Positions 7,119-15,901 are shown, counted from the first letter of the stretch. The stretch is 23,782 nt of DNA from Phascolarctobacterium sp. (GCA_004558595.1 SFCN01000028.1:1-23782); one strand, 5' to 3'. Notes: generated by a model not told the origin, from the letters alone. Program-made: numbers and translations.

Positions 7119-10100
7119 CTACTCCCCTTTGGGCTGATAATGCTTCAGCTTCCAATCCTCAAACAGAAGATAAATCAGCGGAATAACAATCAAGGTCAGC
7201 AAGGTGGAGGTAGTCAGACCGCCTACTAAAACCACGCCCATGGACTGGCGCAGCTCAGCGCCCTCGCCAATGCCCAGAGCGATAGGCATCATACCCAAAA
7301 TGGTGGACAGAGTGGTCATGAAGATAGGACGCAAGCGCAGGGAGCAGGCCTCCAGCGTAGCCTCCTTCAAGCCCATGCCATGCTCGCGGGCCTGATTAGC
7401 ATAGTCCAGAAGCAAAATCGCGTTCTTGGTAACCAAGCCTAAAAGCATAATAAAGCCAATCATGCTCATCATATTAGCCGTTTGACCTGCCACCAACAGA
7501 CCCAGCACCGCGCCGATAATCGCAAAGGGCAAGGAAGCCATAATAATCAGGGGCTGGGAGAAGCTTTCAAACTGGGCCGCCAGCGTCATATATACCATAA
7601 CAATGGCCAACACAACGGCCTTAGCAATCTCTCTAAAGGAACGGGCCATATTATCAGCTTGACCGATCATCTTATAATTATAGCCGGCTGGCATATTCAG
7701 CTCCGGAATAAACTCCGTAGTGGCCTTTTTAATTAAATCACCGGGAGAAATGCCGACGGTATTGGCATAAACCACAATTTGGCGCTGCTTGTCCTCACGC
7801 TCGATACGAGTAGGACCACTGCCATATTTAACGGTGGCAATATCCCCCAAGCGCACAAAGGTACCACTGCTGTTGGAAATACGTAAATTGGCCACAGCGT
7901 TAATATCATTGCGCTCAGCCAGCGGCATTTGCAGAATAATATCGTAGTCGTTATCACCAATAGTGTAGCTATTAGAGGTACTCTTGCCCATAAAGGCCAT
8001 TTGCACTATCTTGCCCACTTCGGTAGCATCCAAGCCCAGCTGGCTGGCCTTGGCATGGTCCAGACGCACGATAATTTCCGGCTCTTCCTCAGAGTCAGAA
8101 ATATCAACATCCGTAGCACCGGGCACGGATTTCAGCTTATCTGCCAAATCCATTGCATATTGCTTCAGCTCTTTAATATTATTGCCACGCAGACCAATCT
8201 GTATGGGACGGCTATCGCCACGGCCGCCACCTTGGTTGGATACAACAGAAACCTTCAGTCCTTCCGTATTACCAAATTTAGCTCGCAGCTCATCCATGAT
8301 CTGCTGCATGCTGCGCTTACGCTCATTGGAGGGCTTGAGGCGTATATCCAGAGAGCCCTGGTTAACAGGATTACGGCCGTTACCAATATTCAAAGCCACA
8401 ATCTGCACCTCGGGCAGACTACTAATGTACTGCTGCATGGGCGTTGCCAGCTCCACAGTCTTCTGCAAACTGCTACCAATAGGCGCCTTCACGTTCACTG
8501 TGAATTCGCCGGAGTCATAGGTAGGAGTGAACTCCGTGCCCACAAAGGGCAACAACAAAAGGTTAATGCCCAGACTGAGCACGCTGACCAAAACAACCTT
8601 TTTGGGTCTATCCAAGCACCAACTCATGAGATTATTATACATCTCGCGAATGCTTTGGAAGCCTGCCTCGAACTTATCCAGAACAACTTGCAAATATTTA
8701 TTACGACTCTTGGCGCTCTCCTCCTCGGTCTCCACCTTAATCCAATAAGCGGACACCATGGGAGTCAGCGTAAAAGCGACTAATGTAGAGAAAGCGATAG
8801 CGAAAGCCACAGTCAGACCGAACTGCTTGAAGAATTGGCCGATAATCTCACCCATATTACCAATGGGCACGAATACGGCGAACATTACAAAGGATGTTGC
8901 CAAAATTGCCAAAGTCAGCTCCTCCGTAGCCTCACGAGCGGCTACAAAGGGAGTTTTGCCCATTTGGATATGGCGGAAAATGTTTTCGATAACTACGATA
9001 GCATCGTCAATCAGCATACCAATGGCCAAGGAAAGAGCCATCAGGGACATATTATTTAAGGTAAAGTCCATAACCTTCATCATAAAGAAAGTGGAAATAA
9101 CAGCTGTAGGAATACATAGACCGCCTACAATGGTAGCACGGAAATTGCGCAGGAACATATAGGTAATTAAGAGCGCAAGAAAACCGCCAAAAACAATCGT
9201 GTTCCACACGTCTGCAATGTTATCGCGAATATATTTGGACTGGTCGCGCACCTTCTCCACCGTAATATCGGGCGGCAGATTGGATTGACGCAGCTGCTCC
9301 ATTTTTTTGTTAACATTATCGGTTACATCCACAGTATTGGTCTTGGACTGCTTGCGCACGAAGGCGAGCACGCTGGGCTCACCATTGGCGCTGGCGAAGG
9401 TGTCCTCATCCTCCCAATCGTCCAAAACATCAGCCACTTCACCAATAAACACAGGACGACCATTATGATTGGCCACAACAACCTTTTTTATATCATCCAC
9501 GGTGTTATACTTGGCCAAGGTACGCACAGTAATTTCCATTGCCTGGCTGCGGGCCTTGCCACCGGGGGTGTTGTAGTTATTCTTATTGATGATATCACGG
9601 ACCGTTTGGTAGGAAATACCATATTCCTGCAGCTTTTCCGGCTTCAGCACGATGCGAACACAGCGTTGGCTGGCGCCCACTACGGTAACCTCGGATACGC
9701 CCTCCACCATCTGGAGCTCGTCCTTAATATTATCCTCGATAATACGACGAATCTCACCACGAGAACGGGAGCTAGAGGAAAAGGTCCAGGCCACAATGGC
9801 ACGAGCGTTCAGGTCAACGGTCTGGGTTGTAGGCTCGTCAATATCATCGGGTAAGGATTTGCGGATGCTGGAAACCTTTTCGCGCACCTCACTGGCCTTC
9901 ACCTGAGGGTCAACACCCAAATTAAACTCCAAAACAGTCTCACTATAGCCCTCTAAAACAGTGGAGGACAAAGTTTTAATACCGGATACCTGGCTGACGC
10001 GGTTCTCAATGGGCTTAGTAACCAGGGTTTCCATTTCCTCCGGAGAAGCGCCATCATAGCGCACACGTACGCTAACGATGGGCAAATCTACGTCAGGGTT

Positions 10101-10202
10101 CAAATCTACACCGATTTCCGGGTAGCAGCGAATGCCGAAAACCACCAGCAGCAAGACGAACATGGTGGTAAATACAGGCCGTTTTATAAATGTACCAATC
10201 AT
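7119..10202 (-). CDS. RND efflux pump, inner-membrane transporter (AcrB/MexB type)
   Basis: A 1027-aa full-length resistance-nodulation-division transporter of the HAE1 class. It exports drugs or other amphiphiles across the envelope using the proton gradient. TM1 begins FIKRPVFTTMF as in the family. Two large periplasmic loops (roughly residues 30-330 and 555-870) flank the transmembrane bundles. The proton-relay pair D399-D400 lies in SLAIGMLIDDAIVVIENIF (TM4), and the partner Lys is in LGLVTKNAILLLDYA (TM10). Both repeats are complete. It starts 2 bp after the adaptor stop, so the two are one operon. No TolC-like outer-membrane factor is encoded in the window; it must be elsewhere. Confidence 0.95.
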   Translation of the reverse strand: MIGTFIKRPVFTTMFVLLLVVFGIRCYPEIGVDLNPDVDLPIVSVRVRYDGASPEEMETLVTKPIENRVSQVSGIKTLSSTVLEGYSETVLEFNLGVDPQVKASEVREKVSSIRKSLPDDIDEPTTQTVDLNARAIVAWTFSSSSRSRGEIRRIIEDNIKDELQMVEGVSEVTVVGASQRCVRIVLKPEKLQEYGISYQTVRDIINKNNYNTPGGKARSQAMEITVRTLAKYNTVDDIKKVVVANHNGRPVFIGEVADVLDDWEDEDTFASANGEPSVLAFVRKQSKTNTVDVTDNVNKKMEQLRQSNLPPDITVEKVRDQSKYIRDNIADVWNTIVFGGFLALLITYMFLRNFRATIVGGLCIPTAVISTFFMMKVMDFTLNNMSLMALSLAIGMLIDDAIVVIENIFRHIQMGKTPFVAAREATEELTLAILATSFVMFAVFVPIGNMGEIIGQFFKQFGLTVAFAIAFSTLVAFTLTPMVSAYWIKVETEEESAKSRNKYLQVVLDKFEAGFQSIREMYNNLMSWCLDRPKKVVLVSVLSLGINLLLLPFVGTEFTPTYDSGEFTVNVKAPIGSSLQKTVELATPMQQYISSLPEVQIVALNIGNGRNPVNQGSLDIRLKPSNERKRSMQQIMDELRAKFGNTEGLKVSVVSNQGGGRGDSRPIQIGLRGNNIKELKQYAMDLADKLKSVPGATDVDISDSEEEPEIIVRLDHAKASQLGLDATEVGKIVQMAFMGKSTSNSYTIGDNDYDIILQMPLAERNDINAVANLRISNSSGTFVRLGDIATVKYGSGPTRIEREDKQRQIVVYANTVGISPGDLIKKATTEFIPELNMPAGYNYKMIGQADNMARSFREIAKAVVLAIVMVYMTLAAQFESFSQPLIIMASLPFAIIGAVLGLLVAGQTANMMSMIGFIMLLGLVTKNAILLLDYANQAREHGMGLKEATLEACSLRLRPIFMTTLSTILGMMPIALGIGEGAELRQSMGVVLVGGLTTSTLLTLIVIPLIYLLFEDWKLKHYQPKGE

Positions 10203-10204
10203 GA

Positions 10205-11323
10205 TTATTTACCAGCCTTTTCCATCTTGATCTTGACGCCCTCACGCAGCTTGTTCTGGCCTTCGACCACGATTACATCCTCTTCGGTAACACCGCTGGT
10301 AATTTCAGCGTATTTATCATCAGTAAAGCCCACAACAAGCACCTTGCGTTGGATAATGCCGTCCTTGTCGGCCACGAAAATAGTTTGCTGGTCATCACGC
10401 ATAACGATGGCATGCAGGGGCACGGTGAGCACATTCTCGCGAGGCTGAGCTGTGAGATAAACATTGGCATAAACGCCGGCCAAAAGGCCCTGACTATTAT
10501 CCACGCTTACCTCCGCCGCAAAGGTATGAGAGGGTTGGTCGGCCACAGGGGCGATGCGGGTGATTTTACCCACGATCTTTTTATTAGGATATGCAGGTAG
10601 CTTGATATCAGCCTCGTTGCCTACGGCTACCCCGGCAATTTGGCCTTCAGGAATATGAATCACAGTTTTCAGCATACTGATATCGGCCACGGCAAAAATA
10701 GCAGTGCCAGCCTTAGCGTAGTAGCCCTCTTGGTAGTAGCGCTTAGCCACAATGCCGTCAGCAGGAGCTACTAAAATAGTGCCAGCAGATTTAGATTCCA
10801 TGCCTTGTAAATTACCACGAGCAGCCTCTAGCTTAGCAGCAGCATTTTCACGGGCAAAGCGATAATTATCTACAACTTGTTCAGAAACAGCACCATTTGC
10901 AAAAAGCTTTTCGTAACGGACTAAATCCCTCTCGGCTTTACTTAGATTAGCCTGAGCGTCCAAATAGCTACCGCGGGCATTAAGCAGGTTGGCGTCTGTG
11001 TCAGTTTGCTCCAAAACAGCCAGCACCTGACCCTTTGTTACACGGTCACCCTCTTTTACGTACACCTTTTCCAGGCGACCATCCACCTTAGCAGCTACCT
11101 CGGCCTGCCATTCCGGGTCAAGGCTGCCACTAAAGCGCATGGTAGGAATAATGGTTTGGCGGCTAGCATGACCGGTAGTAACAGCCACAGTCTTAGTGCG
11201 AGACATTTTTTCAGCTCTGGCCTTATCCTTCTGCACATTGCTATAAATACGATAGGAAATAATCAAACACACGGCAATTAAAATACCGAGCACGATCTTT
11301 ACCTTTTTATTTTGTAAATTCAT
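10205..11323 (-). CDS. RND periplasmic adaptor (membrane fusion protein)
   Basis: A 372-aa adaptor linking the inner-membrane RND pump to an outer-membrane channel. An N-terminal hydrophobic segment (about residues 8-24), uncleaved anchor or signal, is followed by the first half of the lipoyl/barrel-sandwich domain (WQAEVAAKVDGRLEKVYVKEGDRVTKGQVLAVLEQ), an alpha-helical hairpin (about 110-165), the second lipoyl half (ILVAPADGIVAKRYYQEGYYAKAGT), a beta-barrel domain and a membrane-proximal domain. It is the first gene of the efflux-rnhC unit. GGAG lies eight bases before the ATG. A promoter and operator-like repeat lie in the 150 bp upstream. Confidence 0.93.
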   Translation of the reverse strand: MNLQNKKVKIVLGILIAVCLIISYRIYSNVQKDKARAEKMSRTKTVAVTTGHASRQTIIPTMRFSGSLDPEWQAEVAAKVDGRLEKVYVKEGDRVTKGQVLAVLEQTDTDANLLNARGSYLDAQANLSKAERDLVRYEKLFANGAVSEQVVDNYRFARENAAAKLEAARGNLQGMESKSAGTILVAPADGIVAKRYYQEGYYAKAGTAIFAVADISMLKTVIHIPEGQIAGVAVGNEADIKLPAYPNKKIVGKITRIAPVADQPSHTFAAEVSVDNSQGLLAGVYANVYLTAQPRENVLTVPLHAIVMRDDQQTIFVADKDGIIQRKVLVVGFTDDKYAEITSGVTEEDVIVVEGQNKLREGVKIKMEKAGK

Positions 11324-11410
11324 ACTGCACGCTCCTCATCATTATATCGTCGTGAGAACCAGCAACACTGCTACTCCCCTTACTAGCATAGCTTATATAT
11401 AAAAACAATT

Positions 11411-11428
11411 ATAGACTCATCAGTCTAT
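11411..11428 (-). promoter_or_regulatory. Inverted repeat, candidate operator of the efflux operon
   Basis: ATAGACT-CATC-AGTCTAT is a perfect 7-bp inverted repeat with a 4-base spacer. It lies about 8 to 25 bases downstream of the expected transcription start of the efflux promoter, a classical position for repressor binding. The regulator gene is not in the window. Confidence 0.45.
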
Positions 11429-11441
11429 TTATACATTTTAT

Positions 11442-11470
11442 ATTATACAGTTTCATCTACTAAGGTGCAA
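11442..11470 (-). promoter_or_regulatory. Promoter of the adaptor-RND-rnhC unit
   Basis: On the minus strand: TTGCAC, a 17-bp spacer, then a perfect TATAAT. The -10 box lies about 120 bases before the adaptor ATG. A second TATAAT at 11408-11413 has no usable -35. Confidence 0.5.
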
Positions 11471-11490
11471 GAAAAAACTGCTCCTGCACA

Positions 11491-11520
11491 ATAAAAAACG
11501 CAGGCCGTAAGACCTGCGTT
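11491..11520 (-). terminator. Intrinsic terminator of the tRNA gene
   Basis: AACGCAGG (11497-11504) pairs with CCTGCGTT (11513-11520) around an 8-base loop. On the minus strand the stem runs directly into TTTTTTAT. It lies 30 bp after the tRNA 3' end. Confidence 0.85.
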
Positions 11521-11550
11521 CTATTTATAGGGTTAGGACAAAGTTAAGGC

Positions 11551-11625
11551 TGGTGGGCCCAGTAGGGTTCGAACCTACGACCAGCCGGTTATGAGCCGGC
11601 GGCTCTACCACTGAGCTATAGGCCC
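11551..11625 (-). tRNA. tRNA with CAU anticodon (elongator Met or Ile2)
   Basis: A 75-nt cloverleaf with encoded CCA. The acceptor stem GGGCCTA/TGGGCCC pairs throughout (one G-U). The D arm is GCTC..GAGC, the anticodon stem GCCGG/CCGGC with loop CTCATAA, the variable loop TGGTC, and the T arm GTAGG-TTCGAAC-CCTAC. The anticodon CAU could be read as Met. However C4-G69 and C5-G68 in the acceptor and the CTCATAA loop also fit the lysidine-modified tRNA-Ile2 that decodes AUA. It lacks the initiator tRNA pattern of three G-C pairs (GGG/CCC) in the anticodon stem. It has its own promoter and terminator. Confidence 0.93.
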
Positions 11626-11647
11626 ACGAGAACAACTCAACAGTAAT

Positions 11648-11676
11648 ATTCTATTATATAGGAGAGCTTATGTCAA
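11648..11676 (-). promoter_or_regulatory. Strong promoter of the tRNA gene
   Basis: On the minus strand: perfect TTGACA (11671-11676), a 17-bp spacer, and TAGAAT (11648-11653). The predicted transcript starts about 15 bases before the mature tRNA. Confidence 0.75.
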
Positions 11677-11704
11677 GAGATATTCTCGAAAGTCCCACGA
11701 AAGA

Positions 11705-13312
11705 TTACTCTAAGAAATCCTTAAGTTTCTTACTACGGCTAGGATGGCGTAGCTTCCGCAACGCCTTCGCCTCAATTTGGCGGATACGCTCACGAGTAAC
11801 GCCAAAATGCTGGCCCACCTCTTCCAAAGTGCGACTACGACCGTCCTCTAGGCCAAAGCGGAGCTCCAGCACACGCTTTTCGCGAATGGTCAAGGTCTCT
11901 AAAACCTCATCCAGCTGCTCCCGCAATAAGGTAAAGGAAGCCGCATCAGCCGGCGCCGGCGCATCATGGTCCTCAATGAAATCACCCAGATGAGAATCCT
12001 CTTCCTCGCCAATAGGAGTTTCCAAGGAAACAGGCTCTTGAGCAATCTTCATAATTTCACGCACCCTATCCACAGAGGTATCCATCTCTTTAGCGATTTC
12101 CTCGGGCAGCGGCTCGCGACCCAGCTCCTGCAGGAGCTGACGGGATACGCGAATGAGCTTATTAATAGTCTCCACCATATGCACAGGAATACGGATAGTT
12201 CGAGCTTGGTCAGCAATAGCGCGGGTTATAGCCTGACGAATCCACCATGTAGCATAGGTACTAAACTTAAAGCCCTTATTATAGTCAAATTTTTCTACTG
12301 CTTTAATTAAGCCTAGATTGCCCTCCTGAATCAAATCCAGGAACAGCATGCCACGACCCACATAACGCTTAGCTATGCTAACAACTAAGCGCAGATTAGC
12401 CTCGGACAAGCATTTCTTAGCATCATTGCCCTGCTCCCGCACGGCCTTCAGCAGCTTGTCGAAATCCTCTTCGCTGGCCATATATTGCTCTACAATAGCC
12501 TGATCCTTCTCACGGCCATCACTGAGACGAGCCTTGATTTCCTCCAGCAGGGATTTAATTTGATAAAGATTGTGTACATCCTTATCGCTAGTAGGACGCT
12601 GAATCTCCAAACGCTCACATTCAGGAATTACACATTTTTGCTCAGTCATCAAGCGTTGCAGATGCAGGCGCTCATCACGGGTAAATTCAAAAATTAAATC
12701 CTCATAATCTTCTATTTTATAGGGATTACCCTCGTCCTGACGAGCTTTAATCATTTCCAAAACCTTAAAGATGGAGCGCATCTTGGTCATATGCCATTCA
12801 TCCACCATAAAGCCCTGAATCTTTTCCAGTAAGGTCTTGGTATCGTCGGTGCCGCTGAACACAGGCGCATCCAGAGTAATGGTCTTGCCGCGTAGCAGAC
12901 GCTCTGCCTGACGCCCCTTATCCATACGCTTAGCCAGTTTTATCTCATCTTCGCCCACAAGCAGAGGAACACGACCTATTTCCTTCAAGTACATGCGTAC
13001 AGGGTCATCAATACTGATGCCCTCGGGTACGGTCAGATTAGCCAGCTCCGCTTCGGTAATATCCTCCGTATCAGGGGACTCGTCCGTATCCACAATGGGT
13101 AGAACATCATCATCGGCAGAATTATCATCCACTATTTCCAAGCCCTTACGGGTTATAACCTCGTATAAATGCTCAACCTCCTCAGAAGAAACTGTCTCCA
13201 AGGAGTTTATGGTTCCCATAACGTCACCATAAGTGAGAACACCATTTTGCGCTTTTCCCCTTTGCACCAATTCATCAATCTGTTCCTGGGTTAATTTGCT
13301 TGTTGTTTCCAT
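11705..13312 (-). CDS. rpoD: Primary RNA polymerase sigma factor (sigma-70/SigA)
   Basis: The start is the ATG at 13310-13312, preceded by AAGGAGGG at six bases. The 18 extra upstream codons run into dnaG. The 535-aa product is the housekeeping sigma factor. It has region 1.1 (LTQEQIDELVQRGK...LTYGDVMG), an acidic linker, region 1.2 (DPVRMYLKEIGRVPLL), a spacer domain, region 2 (LRLVVSIAKRYVGRGMLFLD, then the region 2.3/2.4 FSTYATWWIRQAITRAIADQ), region 3, and region 4 with the helix-turn-helix VTRERIRQIEAKALRKLRHP. It lies 25 bp after dnaG, the conserved dnaG-rpoD arrangement, so the two are probably co-transcribed. Confidence 0.97.
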   Translation of the reverse strand: METTSKLTQEQIDELVQRGKAQNGVLTYGDVMGTINSLETVSSEEVEHLYEVITRKGLEIVDDNSADDDVLPIVDTDESPDTEDITEAELANLTVPEGISIDDPVRMYLKEIGRVPLLVGEDEIKLAKRMDKGRQAERLLRGKTITLDAPVFSGTDDTKTLLEKIQGFMVDEWHMTKMRSIFKVLEMIKARQDEGNPYKIEDYEDLIFEFTRDERLHLQRLMTEQKCVIPECERLEIQRPTSDKDVHNLYQIKSLLEEIKARLSDGREKDQAIVEQYMASEEDFDKLLKAVREQGNDAKKCLSEANLRLVVSIAKRYVGRGMLFLDLIQEGNLGLIKAVEKFDYNKGFKFSTYATWWIRQAITRAIADQARTIRIPVHMVETINKLIRVSRQLLQELGREPLPEEIAKEMDTSVDRVREIMKIAQEPVSLETPIGEEEDSHLGDFIEDHDAPAPADAASFTLLREQLDEVLETLTIREKRVLELRFGLEDGRSRTLEEVGQHFGVTRERIRQIEAKALRKLRHPSRSKKLKDFLE

Positions 13313-13337
13313 GGTGTTCCCTCCTTCCATTTCATTT

Positions 13338-15119
13338 TCATTGTCCATAGAGCTTCTTAATTTCATCCTTTATCCTTTGAGTTTCTAACAATTCCTGCTT
13401 AAAGCGCTCATCCGCCGAGCGTTCATATCCATCCGCCAGCAAACGATGCCTTTCATATTCCTGCTCGAGAAAGCTCCGCTGCAGCTGGCGTAGACAAGCA
13501 TCTACAAACTGTTCCCCATCCTGAGTGGGCACGGCCTTTGTCCTTATTCCTGCCAAAACTGACTGTGCGTTTCCATCTAAAGCATCATTTAATTTATCAA
13601 TAGTAAAAGCGTTTTCCTCAACCAGAGCTTGCAGAAAAGCAAAAATCTGGGCCAAGCTTGGGTCGCTCCAACCCGTTAATTGCAGCACCTGCTGACAGCC
13701 ATCAGCTAGCCAGGGCTCCTCTAAAAGCACTGCCAAAAGCTGCTCCTCGGCCTGCCTTCTGACGCTGATCTTCTTCACATCGGTCACGGGCACATATGCA
13801 TTTTCTCTTCTTGCACCATTCTTTTTTGTCGCCTTACGATACTCCTCCACAATGAGGCCCTCGTCTATGGTCAACCTTTGTGCTAGCCTGCGCATGTGCT
13901 CCGCTGCTTCGATTTCGCTTTTACATTCTAATAGGAATGGTAGTATATTCGACACTGCCTCAACTTTTCCTGCTAAATTCGACACATCGCTCTGCAAAAT
14001 TGTTTCCTCTATCTGGAAATCAATGCCTTCCTTAGCTGCTTCGATAACCTTCAGGAAGGCTTCCTTGCCGTAGCGTCTTACATATTCGTCCGGATCCTTA
14101 CCCTCGGGCACTCCCGCGATACGCACCTTAAGCCCTTCCGTGCGAGCTATACTTACTGCTCGCACCGAGGCCTTGCGCCCGGCGCTGTCGCTGTCGTAGC
14201 AAAAAACAATTTCGTCGGCAATACGCTTTAGCAGCTTAGCCTGCTCCGCGGCAAAGGCCGTTCCCATGGATGCTACCACATTACTAATGCCTGCCGCATG
14301 CAAGCTAATAGCGTCCATATAGCCCTCTACTACGATGGCCTGACGGCTAGAGCGAATAGCTTTATAGGCCACATCCATGGCGAAAAGCAAGCGCCGCTTA
14401 TTGAACCATTCCGTTTCCTGTGTATTCAAATATTTGGGAGCGCTGTTGTCCAGCACCCTACCCCCGAAGCCCACAATCTTTCCCTTAGGGTCTTTGATGG
14501 GAATCATCACTCGATTGCGGAACTTGTCATAGAGCTGGCCTTCCCTGCCTTGAGCGACTAGGCCTGCGGCCAAAAGCTCCTGCCCCTGATAACCACGCCG
14601 AGCCAAGGTGCTCAAGAGCGCCGAAAAATGATTCAGGGCAAAGCCAATGGAAAAGCTAGCGATAATTTCTTGGCTGATGCCACGACCCTTTAAATAGGCC
14701 AAGGCATTCTTGCCATAGTCCGTTTTTAAAAGACAGGCCTGAAAAAATTTGGCCGCGGTGGCATTGGTTTCATGGATGCGCTCTCTTTGCTTTTCGCGCC
14801 TGATTTCCACCGCTGTTTTCTGCCTTTCCGGTACGGCTATACCGTAGCGACCTGCCAGAAGCTTTAAAGCCTCGGTAAAGCCGCAGTTTTCAATCTTCAT
14901 GATAAATTTAAAAATATCCCCGCCCTCATGGCAGCCAAAGCAATAAAACATATTTTTGGCGGGATTCACTGCAAAGGATGGTGTTTTTTCCCCGTGAAAG
15001 GGACAGCAACCCCAAAAGTTTTGTCCACGTTTTTTCAAGGGCACATAACCGGAGATTACTTCCACAATATTAGCGGTGCTGCGCACCTGCTCCTTAAAGC
15101 TTTCAAATTCTCCGTCCAT
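13338..15119 (-). CDS. dnaG: DNA primase
   Basis: A 593-aa primase that makes RNA primers for chromosomal replication. The start chosen is the ATG at 15117-15119, nine bases after GGAGG. A GTG two codons earlier would be only three bases from that site. Domains: the CHC2 zinc finger CPFH..FYCFGC with C39, H42, C60 and C63; the core with the TOPRIM motifs VVEGYMDAISLH and FCYDSDSAGRKA; then the helicase-binding C-terminal domain (about 430-593). Length is normal. It is first in the dnaG-rpoD unit and divergent from the lptA-like gene. Confidence 0.97.
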   Translation of the reverse strand: MDGEFESFKEQVRSTANIVEVISGYVPLKKRGQNFWGCCPFHGEKTPSFAVNPAKNMFYCFGCHEGGDIFKFIMKIENCGFTEALKLLAGRYGIAVPERQKTAVEIRREKQRERIHETNATAAKFFQACLLKTDYGKNALAYLKGRGISQEIIASFSIGFALNHFSALLSTLARRGYQGQELLAAGLVAQGREGQLYDKFRNRVMIPIKDPKGKIVGFGGRVLDNSAPKYLNTQETEWFNKRRLLFAMDVAYKAIRSSRQAIVVEGYMDAISLHAAGISNVVASMGTAFAAEQAKLLKRIADEIVFCYDSDSAGRKASVRAVSIARTEGLKVRIAGVPEGKDPDEYVRRYGKEAFLKVIEAAKEGIDFQIEETILQSDVSNLAGKVEAVSNILPFLLECKSEIEAAEHMRRLAQRLTIDEGLIVEEYRKATKKNGARRENAYVPVTDVKKISVRRQAEEQLLAVLLEEPWLADGCQQVLQLTGWSDPSLAQIFAFLQALVEENAFTIDKLNDALDGNAQSVLAGIRTKAVPTQDGEQFVDACLRQLQRSFLEQEYERHRLLADGYERSADERFKQELLETQRIKDEIKKLYGQ

Positions 15120-15139
15120 GTACACATTCCTCCGCCACT

Positions 15140-15171
15140 AATTTACACATAACTTATATTCAATGTAAATT
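15140..15171. repeat. Inverted repeat in the dnaG leader
   Basis: AATTTACA (15140-15147) and TGTAAATT (15164-15171) are perfect 8-bp arms separated by 16 bp, 21 bp upstream of the dnaG ATG. It may be a regulator site or an RNA stem in the leader. Confidence 0.35.
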
Positions 15172-15270
15172 GGTAAAATCCTCTTTTTTTCACGAAATTT
15201 CTTCTAAAAAATGCCTCTGCCCCTTGCAGTCAGCAAAAAAAAATACTATAATATTTATTACGCTAAAATT

Positions 15271-15301
15271 TTGTCATCTTTTCAGCCTCAAAGCCTATAA
15301 T
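15271..15301 (+). promoter_or_regulatory. Candidate promoter of the lptA-like gene
   Basis: TTGTCA (15271-15276), a long 19-bp spacer, and a perfect TATAAT (15296-15301). The -10 box is enclosed by the inverted repeat AGCCT (15292-15296) and AGGCT (15304-15308), which may be a protein site. The rest of the 240-bp divergent gap is A/T-rich with no ORF. Confidence 0.45.
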
Positions 15302-15361
15302 TAAGGCTGGAAATAAGCTTTGCTTATGTTCTTTTCTCAAGATATATCGAGGTGCATAGCC

Positions 15362-15841
15362 ATGAAAAAATTGTTTCTAGTTCTTCTAATGCTCTGCGTC
15401 ATGCTACCTTCGCTGTGCTTTGCTGCAGAGCCCACCATTAAAAGCGATAAGCGAACCTTTAATCCACTGACCGGTGTTTATGATTTGCAGGGTCATGTTT
15501 TTGTGCAATTTCCGGCTCAAGACACAATGCTAACCATCACTGGTGACAATACCAAAGTGTATTTGTACAATATGGAGGTTCATGGCCAAGGCAATATCAC
15601 CCTAAGCTTTGGGAAAATGAGCTTTAAATGCGATAAAGTGGATGTTTATCATTATGACCGTACTGCTTATGTGGAAGGTAACTGTAATTTCCAGGATGAT
15701 GGTATGGTAATCACCTCTGATAAGGGCAGCTATTGCTGGAAAACGAAAATCGCAGATTTTCAAGGCAATGTAAAGGTCAATGGCAAGGCATCCAAGGGTG
15801 CTGTTCGTTACGATGTTATGACAAAAAAGCTGGTTCAATAA
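15362..15841 (+). CDS. LptA/OstA-like periplasmic protein
   Basis: The start is the ATG at 15362, seven bases after GAGGTG. Fourteen extra upstream codons lack a binding site and would bury the signal peptide. The 159-aa product begins with MKKLFLVLLMLCVMLPSLCFAA, a clear Sec signal peptide, and then folds as a beta-rich OstA/LptA-type repeat region (alternating segments such as YDLQGHVFVQ, AYVEGNCNFQ, ADFQGNVKVN). LptA-family proteins bridge the periplasm in lipopolysaccharide transport. A role in moving LPS or a related glycolipid is an inference from fold and organism type. It stands alone on the plus strand, away from any lptB/lptC, and ends in a terminator. Confidence 0.75.
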   Translation: MKKLFLVLLMLCVMLPSLCFAAEPTIKSDKRTFNPLTGVYDLQGHVFVQFPAQDTMLTITGDNTKVYLYNMEVHGQGNITLSFGKMSFKCDKVDVYHYDRTAYVEGNCNFQDDGMVITSDKGSYCWKTKIADFQGNVKVNGKASKGAVRYDVMTKKLVQ

Positions 15842-15846
15842 AAATA

Positions 15847-15889
15847 ATCCGAAGTCACTGCTTCAGCGCTTGTGGCTTCGGATTTTTTT
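15847..15889 (+). terminator. Bidirectional terminator between the lptA-like gene and ppsR
   Basis: ATCCGAAGTCAC (15847-15858) pairs with GTGGCTTCGGAT (15872-15883), 12 bp with one G-T pair, followed by TTTTTT on the plus strand. The minus-strand side is also T-rich, so it can serve the convergent ppsR gene. Confidence 0.88.
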
Positions 15890-15901
15890 ATGGTTAAATT
15901 A

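Noticed and set aside
7929..8783. 284-codon plus-strand open frame, and a 178-codon one beside it
   Set aside because: Both are antisense to the conserved RND pump, with His/Ile-rich and Ser/Leu-rich translations typical of shadow frames.
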